A DNA stretch of 23,727 bases from contig CAMUGK010000006.1 of NCBI GenBank assembly GCA_947088415.1, positions 1 through 23,727 on the forward strand, read 5' to 3'. Shown piece after piece: positions 7,175-14,299 of the stretch (position 1 is its first letter; each line of letters opens with the position of its first letter). The translations under genes and the position numbers were made by a program. The notes under the pieces were generated by a model. The model was not told the origin of the DNA. It saw nothing but the letters and a program-made list of their open reading frames with translations, and did no database searches. This stretch comes from an uncultured Bacillota bacterium. GTDB lineage: Bacteria; Bacillota; Clostridia; Christensenellales; UBA1242.

Positions 7175-7465
7175 TTAATCATAACTCTTAACTGATGCTA
7201 TATCTTTATCACTTACCGTCACACAAATAAGCATACAAGTTTCATCTTTATTAAGTTTTTTAACAATACTTTCATAATCTGTTGGAAGATTATAATCAAG
7301 GTCATATTTTAAAGCATAAGAAAGATATGATCTTAAAAAATCTTCGGCATATAAATATGCTTCTTCCATAACAACACCTTCGGTTGAAATGTTTGCATCA
7401 GGCAGCAAAACTTTATATTCATCTTCAAATTTATAAAAAACTGCGGGATATAAAAATCTTTGCAT
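7175..7465 (-). CDS. HicB-like antitoxin-fold protein
   Basis: The 96-residue product begins MQRFLYPAVFYKFEDEYKVL and continues LPDANISTEGVVMEEAYLYAEDFL. This is the layout of the HicB-like partial RNase H fold (YPAIF...DGYxVxFPDL...TxGxTxEEAxxxAxxxL). Classical HicB proteins pair with the HicA toxin, which binds a double-stranded RNA; no HicA-like gene is adjacent here. No C-terminal DNA-binding domain is evident. AGGAG precedes the ATG, and a weaker promoter (TTGTTT-16-TAAAAT, 7486-7513) lies upstream. The family call is by motif only. Whether it acts as an antitoxin is doubtful without a partner. Confidence 0.65.
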   Translation of the reverse strand: MQRFLYPAVFYKFEDEYKVLLPDANISTEGVVMEEAYLYAEDFLRSYLSYALKYDLDYNLPTDYESIVKKLNKDETCMLICVTVSDKDIASVKSYD

Positions 7466-7485
7466 AAATAACTCCTATTGACATT

Positions 7486-7513
7486 ATTTTAACATAAAAA
7501 TAATAAAAAACAA
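7486..7513 (-). promoter_or_regulatory. Putative promoter of the HicB-like gene
   Basis: Minus strand TTGTTT (7508-7513), 16 bp, TAAAAT (7486-7491). The -35 is weak, the -10 good, and it is 20 bp upstream of the start codon. Confidence 0.5.
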
Positions 7514-7543
7514 AATAATTTACGCCAATTTATTAAATTTTAT

Positions 7544-7570
7544 AAAAAAAGAGAGCAATTTGCCCCCTCT
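7544..7570 (-). terminator. Terminator after the 43-residue ORF
   Basis: On the minus strand AGAGGG pairs with CTCTCT (one G-U pair) around a short loop and is followed by seven Ts (7544-7550). It sits 14 bp after the stop codon of the small ORF. Confidence 0.6.
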
Positions 7571-7583
7571 ATTATCAAAATAA

Positions 7584-7715
7584 TTAGAAAATAATTTCAA
7601 CATCCTTTTCTTTTAATTGATTGCTGTCTGCAAGTTTAAGTTCATTCCAATGAATTTTATCTGCAACTGCTAATGAAACAATAGTTTTTCTTGGTTTAGC
7701 TGATAATTTTGTCAT
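7584..7715 (-). CDS. Small unrecognised protein, 43 residues
   Basis: ATG at 7715 has GGAGGAAAAGATT directly before it and a consensus promoter (7741-7769), and a terminator follows the stop, so this is a self-contained transcription unit. The product begins MTKLSAKPRKTIVSLAVADK and ends LKEKDVEIIF. It is basic at the N terminus and acidic towards the C terminus, with no membrane segment. The frame is open further upstream to 7820, but that would start upstream of the promoter. The next gene downstream is the HicB-like gene. No function assigned. Confidence 0.65.
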   Translation of the reverse strand: MTKLSAKPRKTIVSLAVADKIHWNELKLADSNQLKEKDVEIIF

Positions 7716-7740
7716 AATCTTTTCCTCCATTGATGCCACT

Positions 7741-7769
7741 ATTATAGCATACTTTTTCTCATTTGTAAA
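7741..7769 (-). promoter_or_regulatory. Strong promoter with AT-rich upstream element for the small ORF
   Basis: Minus strand TTTACA (7764-7769), 17 bp, TATAAT (7741-7746), preceded by A/T runs resembling an UP element. It shares GGTATTTACAAA and GCTATAATAG with the promoter at 18501-18529. Confidence 0.85.
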
Positions 7770-7799
7770 TACCTTTTTGCAAAATTTTTTAAAAAATTT

Positions 7800-7860
7800 G
7801 CAACCAAATACAACAAACATTTTCTATCAGTTGTAAGACAATCGTGCAACATCTGGTTGC
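7800..7860 (-). repeat. Hairpin repeat abutting the argS stop codon
   Basis: On the minus strand GCAACCAGATGTTGC (7846-7860) starts at the base directly after the argS TAA and is followed by ACGATTGTCTTA. This is the same stem-loop plus tail as after the surface gene and rplA. The stretch can also fold as a larger hairpin: GCAACC (7800-7805) with GGTTGC (7855-7860), enclosing ACAAC (7810-7814) with GTTGT (7830-7834). Confidence 0.75.
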
Positions 7861-9624
7861 TTACATTCGTTCCGGTTGGTCTATACCTAAAACGTTAAGT
7901 GCTTGCGACAACTCTTTTTTGACGAGAGTTAATAATGAAATATAACTTGCCTTTTTGTCTTTGTCTTGCTCATTTAATATATGATGATTGTTGTAAAAAC
8001 TCGAAAATGCTGATGCTAAATCATAAGACGCCAAACATAACGCATTTAAAGAACGGTCTTGATAACAAATTTCATAGGCATTCAAGAGTTTAAGGATTGC
8101 CATAACAATGCCATGTTCTTCCTTGTCCACAATTAAAATCTTTCCACCTTTCTCATCAACCTTGCTTAAAATTGAATTAATTCGTGCGATAGTATATTGA
8201 ATATATGGGCCAGTCTTGCCTTCAAAAGCAAGGAATTTGTCTAAGTCAAAAACATAATCTTTTGCAATGGTGTTAGATAGGTCCCCAAACTTCATTGCAC
8301 CAACACCAATTTTAAGTGCAAGGTCACGGGTAACTTGAACTCCATTGGATTTGAGTTTTTCACTTGCCTTTTCAACAAGCATATTGATGATATCTTCAAG
8401 TTTAATAGTGTCACCAGAGCGAGTTTTGAAAGGCTTGCCGTCAGCACCATTCATTGTGCCATAACCAATATGTGTTAAAACTTGGTTTTCTGGAGAAATG
8501 CCTGCTTTTTTACAGCAACGGAAAACCTGCGTAAAATGTTGTGCTTGACGACTATCTGTTATATATTGAATTTCATCAGGAGTCGAAAAAGTTTCGTTAC
8601 GCATTAAAATGGTTGCAATATCTGTTGTTGCATAAAGGTCTGCACCATTGTGTTTCTTGATAATCGCTGGTGGCATAGGATTTTTGAACATTTGCACGTC
8701 TTCTGGATTTTTCTTAGGAATTGGAATATGTTCGCCTTCCTTAGCAACATCGACAATAAGCGCTCCGTCACTTTCTCGCGTTAAACCTTTATCTACAAAA
8801 ATTTTAACTGTTCTGTCAATGTAATCCGACGCATCACTTTCGCCATACCAAAGGTCAAAAGTCGCACCAAGTTCGCCATAATGTTGCTTGATTTTAGAAA
8901 CCGAAACTTCACGAATTTTTTTATAGATTGTGTAGAAAGGCTCTTTTTTCTTTTGAATATTAAGCGTAATTTCTTCGGCTTTTGCCAAGAAATCTTTATC
9001 TACGTCTTTACGTTTGCTAGCCTTTGGGTATGCCTCGTTAAGCATTTCAAGAGTAATCTCAGGCTCTTTACCTGTGCCAGAAAAATAATAATCTAAAACT
9101 CCGTCTTCTTTAAGTTGAAGTTCGGTAAGCCCCATTTGAAGACCCCAGTCGCCAAGATGAACATCGCTTATAACTTCGTCGCCAAAAATGCGATAAAGGC
9201 GCTTTAACCCCTCGCCTATGATTGGACTACGCAAATGCCCCATATGTAACGCCTTTGCAACATTAGCACCACCATAATCCATGACAATTTTTTTAGTGTT
9301 TTTATGTTTTTCAAGCCCACCTAATTCGGCATTTAAACATTCTTCTGCCACTTTTTCAAGTGCTTTTTCTGTCAATTTAATATTAATAAAAGCAGGTTTA
9401 ACAGCACTTACTTCAAACAAATCGTTCTCAGGTAAAAATTCAACAAGTTCTTGAGCCAATTCCAAAGGATTTTTGCCAAGCTTTTTTGCCAAAGCAAAAC
9501 AACCATTACATTGATAATCACAAATTTCAGGCAAGTTAGAAAAAGATACTTTCATCTCAGCATCTTGAATACCCAATTTTTTGCATGCACTATTTAATAA
9601 TTTTTCAATTTCTTGCTTTATCAT
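7861..9624 (-). CDS. argS: Arginyl-tRNA synthetase
   Basis: This enzyme charges tRNA-Arg with arginine using ATP. The 587-residue product has the ArgRS-specific N-terminal tRNA-binding domain. The class I signature follows as MDYGGANVAKALHMGHLRSP (HMGH at residues 127-130). The KPFKTRSGDTIKLEDII stretch stands in for the usual KMSKS loop, a known peculiarity of many ArgRS. The C-terminal helical domain ends with the characteristic LGIDQPERM. The ATG overlaps the stop of the preceding NADAR gene as ATGA, showing translational coupling. A hairpin repeat touches its stop codon. Confidence 0.97.
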   Translation of the reverse strand: MIKQEIEKLLNSACKKLGIQDAEMKVSFSNLPEICDYQCNGCFALAKKLGKNPLELAQELVEFLPENDLFEVSAVKPAFINIKLTEKALEKVAEECLNAELGGLEKHKNTKKIVMDYGGANVAKALHMGHLRSPIIGEGLKRLYRIFGDEVISDVHLGDWGLQMGLTELQLKEDGVLDYYFSGTGKEPEITLEMLNEAYPKASKRKDVDKDFLAKAEEITLNIQKKKEPFYTIYKKIREVSVSKIKQHYGELGATFDLWYGESDASDYIDRTVKIFVDKGLTRESDGALIVDVAKEGEHIPIPKKNPEDVQMFKNPMPPAIIKKHNGADLYATTDIATILMRNETFSTPDEIQYITDSRQAQHFTQVFRCCKKAGISPENQVLTHIGYGTMNGADGKPFKTRSGDTIKLEDIINMLVEKASEKLKSNGVQVTRDLALKIGVGAMKFGDLSNTIAKDYVFDLDKFLAFEGKTGPYIQYTIARINSILSKVDEKGGKILIVDKEEHGIVMAILKLLNAYEICYQDRSLNALCLASYDLASAFSSFYNNHHILNEQDKDKKASYISLLTLVKKELSQALNVLGIDQPERM

Positions 9625-10088
9625 TTCTTCTCCAATTTGCTTCTAATTCGCATCCAAATCTTTCCTAAATTGTTTTGACCAGTTCCGTCAAGCCCACAAC
9701 CCCAGTCTTTATCGTCATCACTTCCACAATCTTCAACAATTTGGTTGTTGTCTGTTGCTAAAAGTTTTTCTTTTACATAACTATTTTGAATTGCTTTTTC
9801 ATATAAAACTTTTTCCATTATCTCATATTTGACTTCTGACCAATCTTTTCTACGTAAAACTTTATTCTTTTGTGCAATTTCACGTGCTTCAAAAGGAGAT
9901 TTAGCCCTGATAATTTGTTGACAAATTTGTGGGGCAGTATCTTTAAACTTTATCGCTTGAAAGGCGTGTTCAGCGGTTTTATACACAATTCCATCAATTT
10001 CAACTTCAAACGCAGAAAAATTGTCTAAGCAATAGACATTTTCGATATATTCATGAATATTAAGTTTTTCTTCTGCAATTTTTATCAT
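9621..10088 (-). CDS. NADAR/YbiA-family N-glycosidase-like protein
   Basis: The 155-residue product shows the NADAR (formerly DUF1768) pattern: FSAFEVEIDGIVYKTAEHAF with QAIKF, then ISPFEA-like AKSPFEAREIA, a mid-protein RKDWSEVKYEIMEKVLYEKA, and a C-terminal DKDWGCGLDGTGQNNLGKIW followed by MRIR. Family members cleave N-glycosidic bonds: YbiA acts on early riboflavin intermediates, and other members remove ADP-ribose from guanine in DNA. Which activity applies here cannot be told. It lies between recR and argS, overlapping argS by 4 bp, so it is part of a housekeeping operon and not an obvious defence island. Confidence 0.88.
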   Translation of the reverse strand: MIKIAEEKLNIHEYIENVYCLDNFSAFEVEIDGIVYKTAEHAFQAIKFKDTAPQICQQIIRAKSPFEAREIAQKNKVLRRKDWSEVKYEIMEKVLYEKAIQNSYVKEKLLATDNNQIVEDCGSDDDKDWGCGLDGTGQNNLGKIWMRIRSKLEKK

Positions 10089-10119
10089 TTCTTCTCCATT
10101 AATTGCTAAACCTTGCTTG

Positions 10120-10710
10120 CTAGTTTAGCGTTCTTCGTGCTTCCAAAGCCCTTTCTAGCGTTACTTCATCGGCATATTCAATATCACTGCCCATTGCAAC
10201 ACCTTGTGCAAGACGAGTTACTTTAACGCCAAGTGGTTTTAAAATTTTTGCTATATACATTGCTGTTGCGTCGCCTTCAACGTCTGGATTTGTCGCCATG
10301 ATTACTTCTTCAACGCTATCTTGTTGAATTCTTGACAATAGTTCTCGAATCTTTATATCTTCTGGCCCACGATTTTCAAGTGGGCTGATTGTGCCAAAAA
10401 GCACATGATAAACACCATTATAACTTTTTACGCGTTCCATAGAAATGATATCTTTAGAGTCTTTAACAACACAGATTATTTTACGATTTCTTGTTTTACA
10501 GATTGGACAAACCTTTTCATTAGTAAAATTGCCACAAACTTCACAAAAGCCGACATTCTCTTTAACTTCTTTTATGGCGTCAACAAAAGCATCAGCACGT
10601 GATTTACTGCCTTCAATGATTGAATAAGCATATCTTTGTGCTGTTTTATAGCCAACGCCTGGAAGTGTGCGAAACTGCTCGATAAGCCGTTCGATAGATT
10701 TTTCTTGCAT
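10120..10710 (-). CDS. recR: Recombination mediator protein RecR
   Basis: RecR works with RecO and RecF to load RecA on gapped DNA. From the ATG at 10710 the product is 196 residues, the normal length. It has an N-terminal helix-hairpin-helix (FRTLPGVGYKTAQRYAY), a four-cysteine zinc finger (CEVC...CPIC at about residues 57-72), and a Toprim domain (ICVVKDSKD through MATNPDVEGDATAMYIA). The C terminus is the Walker-like LAQGVAMGSDIEYADEVTL. A longer upstream frame exists but would overlap ybaB by 64 bp; the chosen ATG overlaps the ybaB TAA by one base, the usual coupling. Confidence 0.96.
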   Translation of the reverse strand: MQEKSIERLIEQFRTLPGVGYKTAQRYAYSIIEGSKSRADAFVDAIKEVKENVGFCEVCGNFTNEKVCPICKTRNRKIICVVKDSKDIISMERVKSYNGVYHVLFGTISPLENRGPEDIKIRELLSRIQQDSVEEVIMATNPDVEGDATAMYIAKILKPLGVKVTRLAQGVAMGSDIEYADEVTLERALEARRTLN

Positions 10711-11033
10711 TACATCAACCCTGGCATGCCTGGCATTGCATCTTTTTCTGCCTTGGCAATTTGATTGATACAATCGTTCACAGCAGAAGCGACAAGATCT
10801 TCAAGCATTTCGACATCATCTGGGTCTACAACTTGTGGGTTGATTTTGATAGATTTTAGTGTTCTATCTCCCATCATTTTTGCTTCAACCATTCCGCCAC
10901 CAACTGATGACGAAAACTCTGTTTCATCGAGTTCTTGTTTTTTTCTTGCAATATCTTCTTGCATTTTTTGGGCTTGACGCATAAGTGCTTGCATATTGCC
11001 TCCGCCAAATCCACCACCAAATCCGTATGCCAT
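10710..11033 (-). CDS. ybaB: YbaB/EbfC-family nucleoid-associated protein
   Basis: Members are small DNA-binding dimers found between dnaX and recR across bacteria. The 107-residue product has a Gly/Phe-rich N terminus (MAYGFGGGFGGGNMQALMRQ), the helix QAQKMQEDIARKKQELDETE, the conserved GGGMVEAKMMGDRTLKSIKI and NPQVVDPDDVEMLEDLV, and a Met/Pro/Gly tail. AAAGGAG lies 8 nt before the ATG. It is translationally coupled to recR. Confidence 0.94.
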   Translation of the reverse strand: MAYGFGGGFGGGNMQALMRQAQKMQEDIARKKQELDETEFSSSVGGGMVEAKMMGDRTLKSIKINPQVVDPDDVEMLEDLVASAVNDCINQIAKAEKDAMPGMPGLM

Positions 11034-11055
11034 ATTTTTTCTCCTTTTATTATCT

Positions 11056-11094
11056 CAACTTTTCTTTGAGAAGAAAAGTTGCAAAAGAAACTTT
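11056..11094 (-). repeat. Hairpin preceding ybaB, related to the one at 20622-20657
   Basis: CAACTTTTCTT (11056-11066) pairs with AAGAAAAGTTG (11071-11081), 11 bp with a 4-nt loop. On the minus strand the hairpin is preceded by TTTCTTTTGC. The same 10-mer precedes a similar hairpin at 20622-20657, where the stem base is TTC/GAA in place of AAC/GTT. Confidence 0.7.
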
Positions 11095-11101
11095 TTTACT
11101 A

Positions 11102-11138
11102 TTGCGAATGTAAATTTTTTCAAAATTAACATTCGCAA
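11102..11138 (-). repeat. 10-bp stem after the acetyltransferase pseudogene
   Basis: TTGCGAATGT (about 11103-11112) pairs with ACATTCGCAA (about 11129-11138) around an A/T-rich loop. No T-run follows on the minus strand, so it is not a clear terminator. It lies 10 bp after the pseudogene's restored stop. Confidence 0.55.
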
Positions 11139-11147
11139 GAGAATAAC

Positions 11148-11691
11148 TTATTTTACTATCGACCACATTTCTGCGTCATATAGTGAATCATCACGTCTTA
11201 AATCATATTTACGCAAAGTGCCTTCGTATTGCATGCCAACTTTTTTTCATAACGCTAATACTTGCTTTATTCTCAACATCCGCAAATGCCTCAATTCTTT
11301 CTAATCCGACATTTTGCAAGTGAGTAATCACTGCCTTTACCGCTTCACTCATATAACCATGACGTCTATATCTAGCATCTAAAAACCAAACTAAATCTGC
11401 CATACACCTCTCATCATCTTGCCTATAAACACTAATTCTTCCTATCATTTTGTTGTCACTCTTTATCGCAACAGCCCAATCATAGAAATATTTCTCTTTG
11501 TATTTTTTGTTGAGCTTATTTGTAATATAGTCAACAGCCATTTCTGGTCCCGTATATTCTGGAATATCAGAAAGATATTTAATTACGTCTTTATCTATTA
11601 AAATTTTATACAACGATTTAGCATCTGTCACTACAATTGGTCTTAATATCAGTCTTTCGGTTTCAATACTAATTGTTCAAGTGTGTTTCAT
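11148..11691 (-). pseudogene. GNAT-family (RimJ/RimL-like) N-acetyltransferase, nonsense plus frameshift
   Basis: GNAT enzymes transfer acetyl from acetyl-CoA to an amine; the RimJ/RimL branch modifies N termini and small substrates. An ATG at 11691 with AAGGAG (inside the dnaX end) starts M-K-H-T, hits an in-frame TGA, then continues TISIETERLILRPIVVTDAK, the usual family N terminus. At the 3' end an A7 run after GTTATG leaves one base too many. Skipping one A restores VGMQYEGTLRKYDLRRDD...AEMWSIVK and a stop at 11148. The span of 544 bp is 3n+1, as expected. The middle (WFLDARYRRHGYMSEAVKAV) is intact. Two lesions indicate decay, with sequencing error a minor alternative. Confidence 0.85.
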
Positions 11692-11696
11692 TGTCT

Positions 11697-13144
11697 CTAC
11701 TCCTTAACTATCAAATAATCCCCAACCAACTTTTGTAATTTTGCAATATCTTCTTCTTGTGGCGTTTGCTTATGTTCGATTATCTCAACCTTTAAACTTA
11801 AATCTAGGCCTTGCCAGCGTAGTGCATTCTCAATTTCTCGTCTGCCGTCTCCAAGAAGATTTGCAAGCATACCATCATTTGCCTTAACAATCAAATTTTG
11901 TCCGTCAAGTGCAACATCGGTTATATCCCCGCAAGCAACGTGCAAGGCAACTTGATGATGTTCCTTTAAAAACAAAACCACTTTTCCCCAAACAGTCTTT
12001 GGAGTTAAAGAGCCAGTGTTAACTGTTTGCTTTAGTTTTTTTTTGCATCTTGTTCACTTAGTCCTAACATTGCAGAAAGCGAAAGTGTTTCAAGCAAAAG
12101 TTTTGGACTGAGCGTATATCTAAGTTCATTTTCCGCGCCCGCAAAAACTTGCATAAAGGCCAAAAGTTTTTTCTCTTCAATTTTTTCTGCTTGAATTTTA
12201 TATTTCTCAAATACTTCAACTGGAAGATTGAGAATATCATTAGGTTTTTCGCAAGATGAAACAACAAGTAAATTGCGTGCATGTTTACTAAGTTCTCTCA
12301 CAAAAACCGAAAGATTTTTACCAGTTTTGTCAAGTTCATCGACAAACGATAAAACTCCGCCAATATCTTTTTCTGCCATAAGGTCATAAAATCTCAAAAG
12401 CAAATCATAATCTGTTGTGCCAAGCACTTTTAAAACATTCTCTTTTGTGACAACATTATCTGAATAAGATATTACACAATCTGCAATTGAAAGTGTGTCA
12501 CGCACACTGCCTTCTCCCGCCGAAGCGATTAAACGCAATGCATCTTCTTGAAATTTTACACCTTCTTCTGTAAACACTCTTGCGAGAAGTTTAGTAAGTT
12601 CATTAACCGAAACAAGTCTAAAATCAAAGCGAACACAACGGGAAAGAATCGTTGCAGGAAGTTTATGCACTTCGGTTGTTGCCAAAATGAAAATTACATG
12701 TGCAGGTGGCTCTTCCAAAGTTTTAAGTAGTGCATTAAACGCAGAGTCTGTAAGCATATGCACTTCATCTATAATATATACTTTATACTTTGCACCGACT
12801 GGCAAAAATTTAACTTTTTCTCTAATCTCTCGCACATCATCAACGCGGTTATTTGATGCAGCATCAATTTCAATAATGTTGATGTCGCTTTCTCCGTCTA
12901 ATCTCTTGCAAACTTCGCAAGTCCCACAAGGCGAGCCATTGTGATTATTCTCGCAGTTGACCGCTTTAGCAAAAATTCTTGCAATTGATGTTTTACCTAT
13001 TCCACGAGAGCCCGTGAAAAGATAGGCATGACCAAGTTTACCAGAAGCCACTTGATTACTTAGCGCCCTAGTAATATGTTCTTGCCCAATGACATCTTCA
13101 AAATTTTTAGGTCGATATTTTCTATATAATGCCTGATGTTCCAT
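11697..13144 (-). CDS. dnaX: DNA polymerase III subunits tau (frameshift product) and gamma
   Basis: DnaX is the clamp-loader ATPase subunit. Zero-frame reading from ATG at 13144 (AGGAG before it) gives 370 residues ending at TAA 12032-12034, the gamma form. It shows Walker A GSRGIGKT (45-52), the zinc cysteines (CENN...CGTCEVC), DEVH, and LSRCVRFDFR. At A9 (12036-12044) a -1 shift enters an open frame reading KKLKQTVNTGSLTPKTVWGK and on to LQKLVGDYLIVKE, stopping at 11697-11699. This is a typical DnaX C-terminal domain and gives a 482-residue tau. Bases 11697-13144 plus one re-read base are exactly 483 codons. A stimulator stem lies at 11989-12029. Confidence 0.93.
11989..12044 (-). promoter_or_regulatory. 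dnaX programmed -1 frameshift signal
   Basis: Minus strand order: A9 slippery run (12036-12044) read GCA AAA AAA AAC, immediate TAA stop, a 6-nt spacer after the run (12030-12035), then CAAACAGT (12022-12029) pairing with ACTGTTTG (11989-11996), with an inner TAA/TTA match. Heptamer A AAA AAA lets both tRNAs re-pair after a -1 slip. Polymerase slippage on the A9 run is an alternative route. Confidence 0.85.
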
Positions 13145-13160
13145 TTTTTCTCCTGTTTTA

Positions 13161-13189
13161 ATAATATCATAACTTTTGCTTTTGTGCAA
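13161..13189 (-). promoter_or_regulatory. dnaX promoter
   Basis: Minus strand TTGCAC (13184-13189), 17 bp, TATTAT (13161-13166), 16 bp upstream of the dnaX ATG at 13144. The implied 5' leader is only about 10 nt, mostly the ribosome site. Confidence 0.7.
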
Positions 13190-13240
13190 GAGTTTTTTAA
13201 AGTCTATTATTCATGATTTAATTAGCAATAAAATTTTTAT

Positions 13241-13493
13241 GGGAAGAAGGGCTACGCCCGACCCTTCGTCAAAAACCTCGCTTTTGCTTTTTGTCTGCTC
13301 ACGCAGACTTATAAGCACTTTCGCTCGTTTTCTCCTCTTCCCAAAAATGTTAAAACATTTTTGGGAGCCTTATTATATTGCCACTTCTCTCGCAGAAAAA
13401 TGTCCAGCGGAATTTTTCAAGAGGTTAAAAGGGGTCTGCGAGGGAAAACGAATTTTAGCGGTTAGCCAAAGGCGTGTCCGCGTTAAAAAATTC
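13241..13493 (-). other. Multi-hairpin non-coding element between tpiA and dnaX
   Basis: At least six inverted repeats are packed here: 13241-13247/13336-13342 (GGGAAGA/TCTTCCC) enclosing 13246-13251/13262-13267, 13270-13275/13288-13293 and 13293-13298/13303-13308. Then come an 11-bp stem 13340-13350/13355-13365, an 8-bp stem 13389-13396/13435-13442 enclosing 13395-13401/13412-13418, and 13450-13461/13478-13493. G+C is visibly higher than in neighbouring spacers. The plus-strand open frame across it (13176-13496) has no ribosome site and looks like translated repeat. It could be a structured RNA or a mobile palindromic element. On the minus strand AGCG/UGCU (13314-13325) pairs by a G-U, while the plus strand has A-C, a slight hint for minus-strand RNA. 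Confidence 0.6.
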
Positions 13494-13509
13494 TAGTTGT
13501 CCCCGCACT

Positions 13510-14253
13510 TTAGCACAAATTAATCAAACTTGCAAAATCTGTTGGGTTTAAACAAGCACCACCAACCAAAATACCATTTAAAAGGTTTGAACGCATGATA
13601 GATTGAACATTTCGACTTGTTATACTTCCGCCATAAACAACTTGAGTCTCTTTGCCTGCCTTAGCTGAAAAGTCATCACTAAGCACTTTGCGGATTGCTT
13701 TGACTGCATATTCAATTTCTTTTATGCTTGCACTTTTGCCACTGCCTATTGCCCAGATTGGCTCATAAGCAATTGTAACGCGTTCAAGTTCATTTTCATA
13801 AAGCCCTTTAAGTGCTTCTTCAAGTTGGATTTTAATTGTTTCCAAAGTTTTAAGTGTGTTTTTCTCTGCCAAACTTTCCCCAACACAAACAATGACATTT
13901 AAGCGATTTTTAAGTGCAATTTTAATTTTTTTGTTAATAATCTTAGAATTTTCTTTAAATTTACTTCTTCTTTCACTATGCCCAACAAGAACGGATTTCA
14001 CACAAGAACCTACAAGCATTTTGCCACTTATTTCTCCAGTAAATTTACCTTCTTCTTCATCAGCAAGATTTTGTGCACCGAGATTAACTTTGCTGTCTTT
14101 CAGCATAAAGTTTCCAAGTGAAAGACTTGTAAATGGCAAACATAAAGTTATCTCTGCTTTTTCTTGGTCAACTTTAGCAAGAAAATCTATGAGATATTTT
14201 TTGATTTCTTCTTCTGTTTTGTTCATTTTAAAATTTGCAATAACTTTTTTCAT
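13510..14253 (-). CDS. tpiA: Triosephosphate isomerase
   Basis: It interconverts dihydroxyacetone phosphate and glyceraldehyde-3-phosphate in glycolysis. The 247-residue product has all catalytic landmarks: N7 and K9 in ANFKMN, H92 in VGHSERR, and E164 in AYEPIWAIGSGKSA. The phosphate-binding YGGSITSRN and GILVGGACL stretches follow. AAAGGAG precedes the ATG. It follows pgk on the same strand, but the two are separated by about 200 bp of repeat sequence, not the few bases usual for this pair. It has no obvious promoter of its own. Confidence 0.97.
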   Translation of the reverse strand: MKKVIANFKMNKTEEEIKKYLIDFLAKVDQEKAEITLCLPFTSLSLGNFMLKDSKVNLGAQNLADEEEGKFTGEISGKMLVGSCVKSVLVGHSERRSKFKENSKIINKKIKIALKNRLNVIVCVGESLAEKNTLKTLETIKIQLEEALKGLYENELERVTIAYEPIWAIGSGKSASIKEIEYAVKAIRKVLSDDFSAKAGKETQVVYGGSITSRNVQSIMRSNLLNGILVGGACLNPTDFASLINLC

Positions 14254-14299
14254 TTTTTCTCCTTTAACAAATCTTTAAAAAGTGGACAACTTTTTTGAG

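Noticed and set aside
7175..7820. A toxin-antitoxin system as a firm call.
   Set aside because: Only the HicB-like half has family features; the small neighbour has no HicA motif, so it is listed as a question only.
11209..11631. Acetyltransferase as an intact shorter gene starting at GTG 11631.
   Set aside because: It would lose the conserved IETERLILRP start and end in a nonsense tail; a good ribosome site precedes only the ATG at 11691, so the gene is better read as broken.
13241..13493. SRP RNA (ffs/scr) expected before dnaX in Bacillus-like order.
   Set aside because: The conserved domain IV motifs (GGUCAGG...GGAAGCAGC) are not found on either strand, and the hairpin pattern does not match.
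13176..13496. 106-codon plus-strand open frame upstream of dnaX.
   Set aside because: No ribosome site or promoter; the translation (Arg/Ser/Phe-rich) follows the hairpin element, and the frame overlaps the dnaX promoter.
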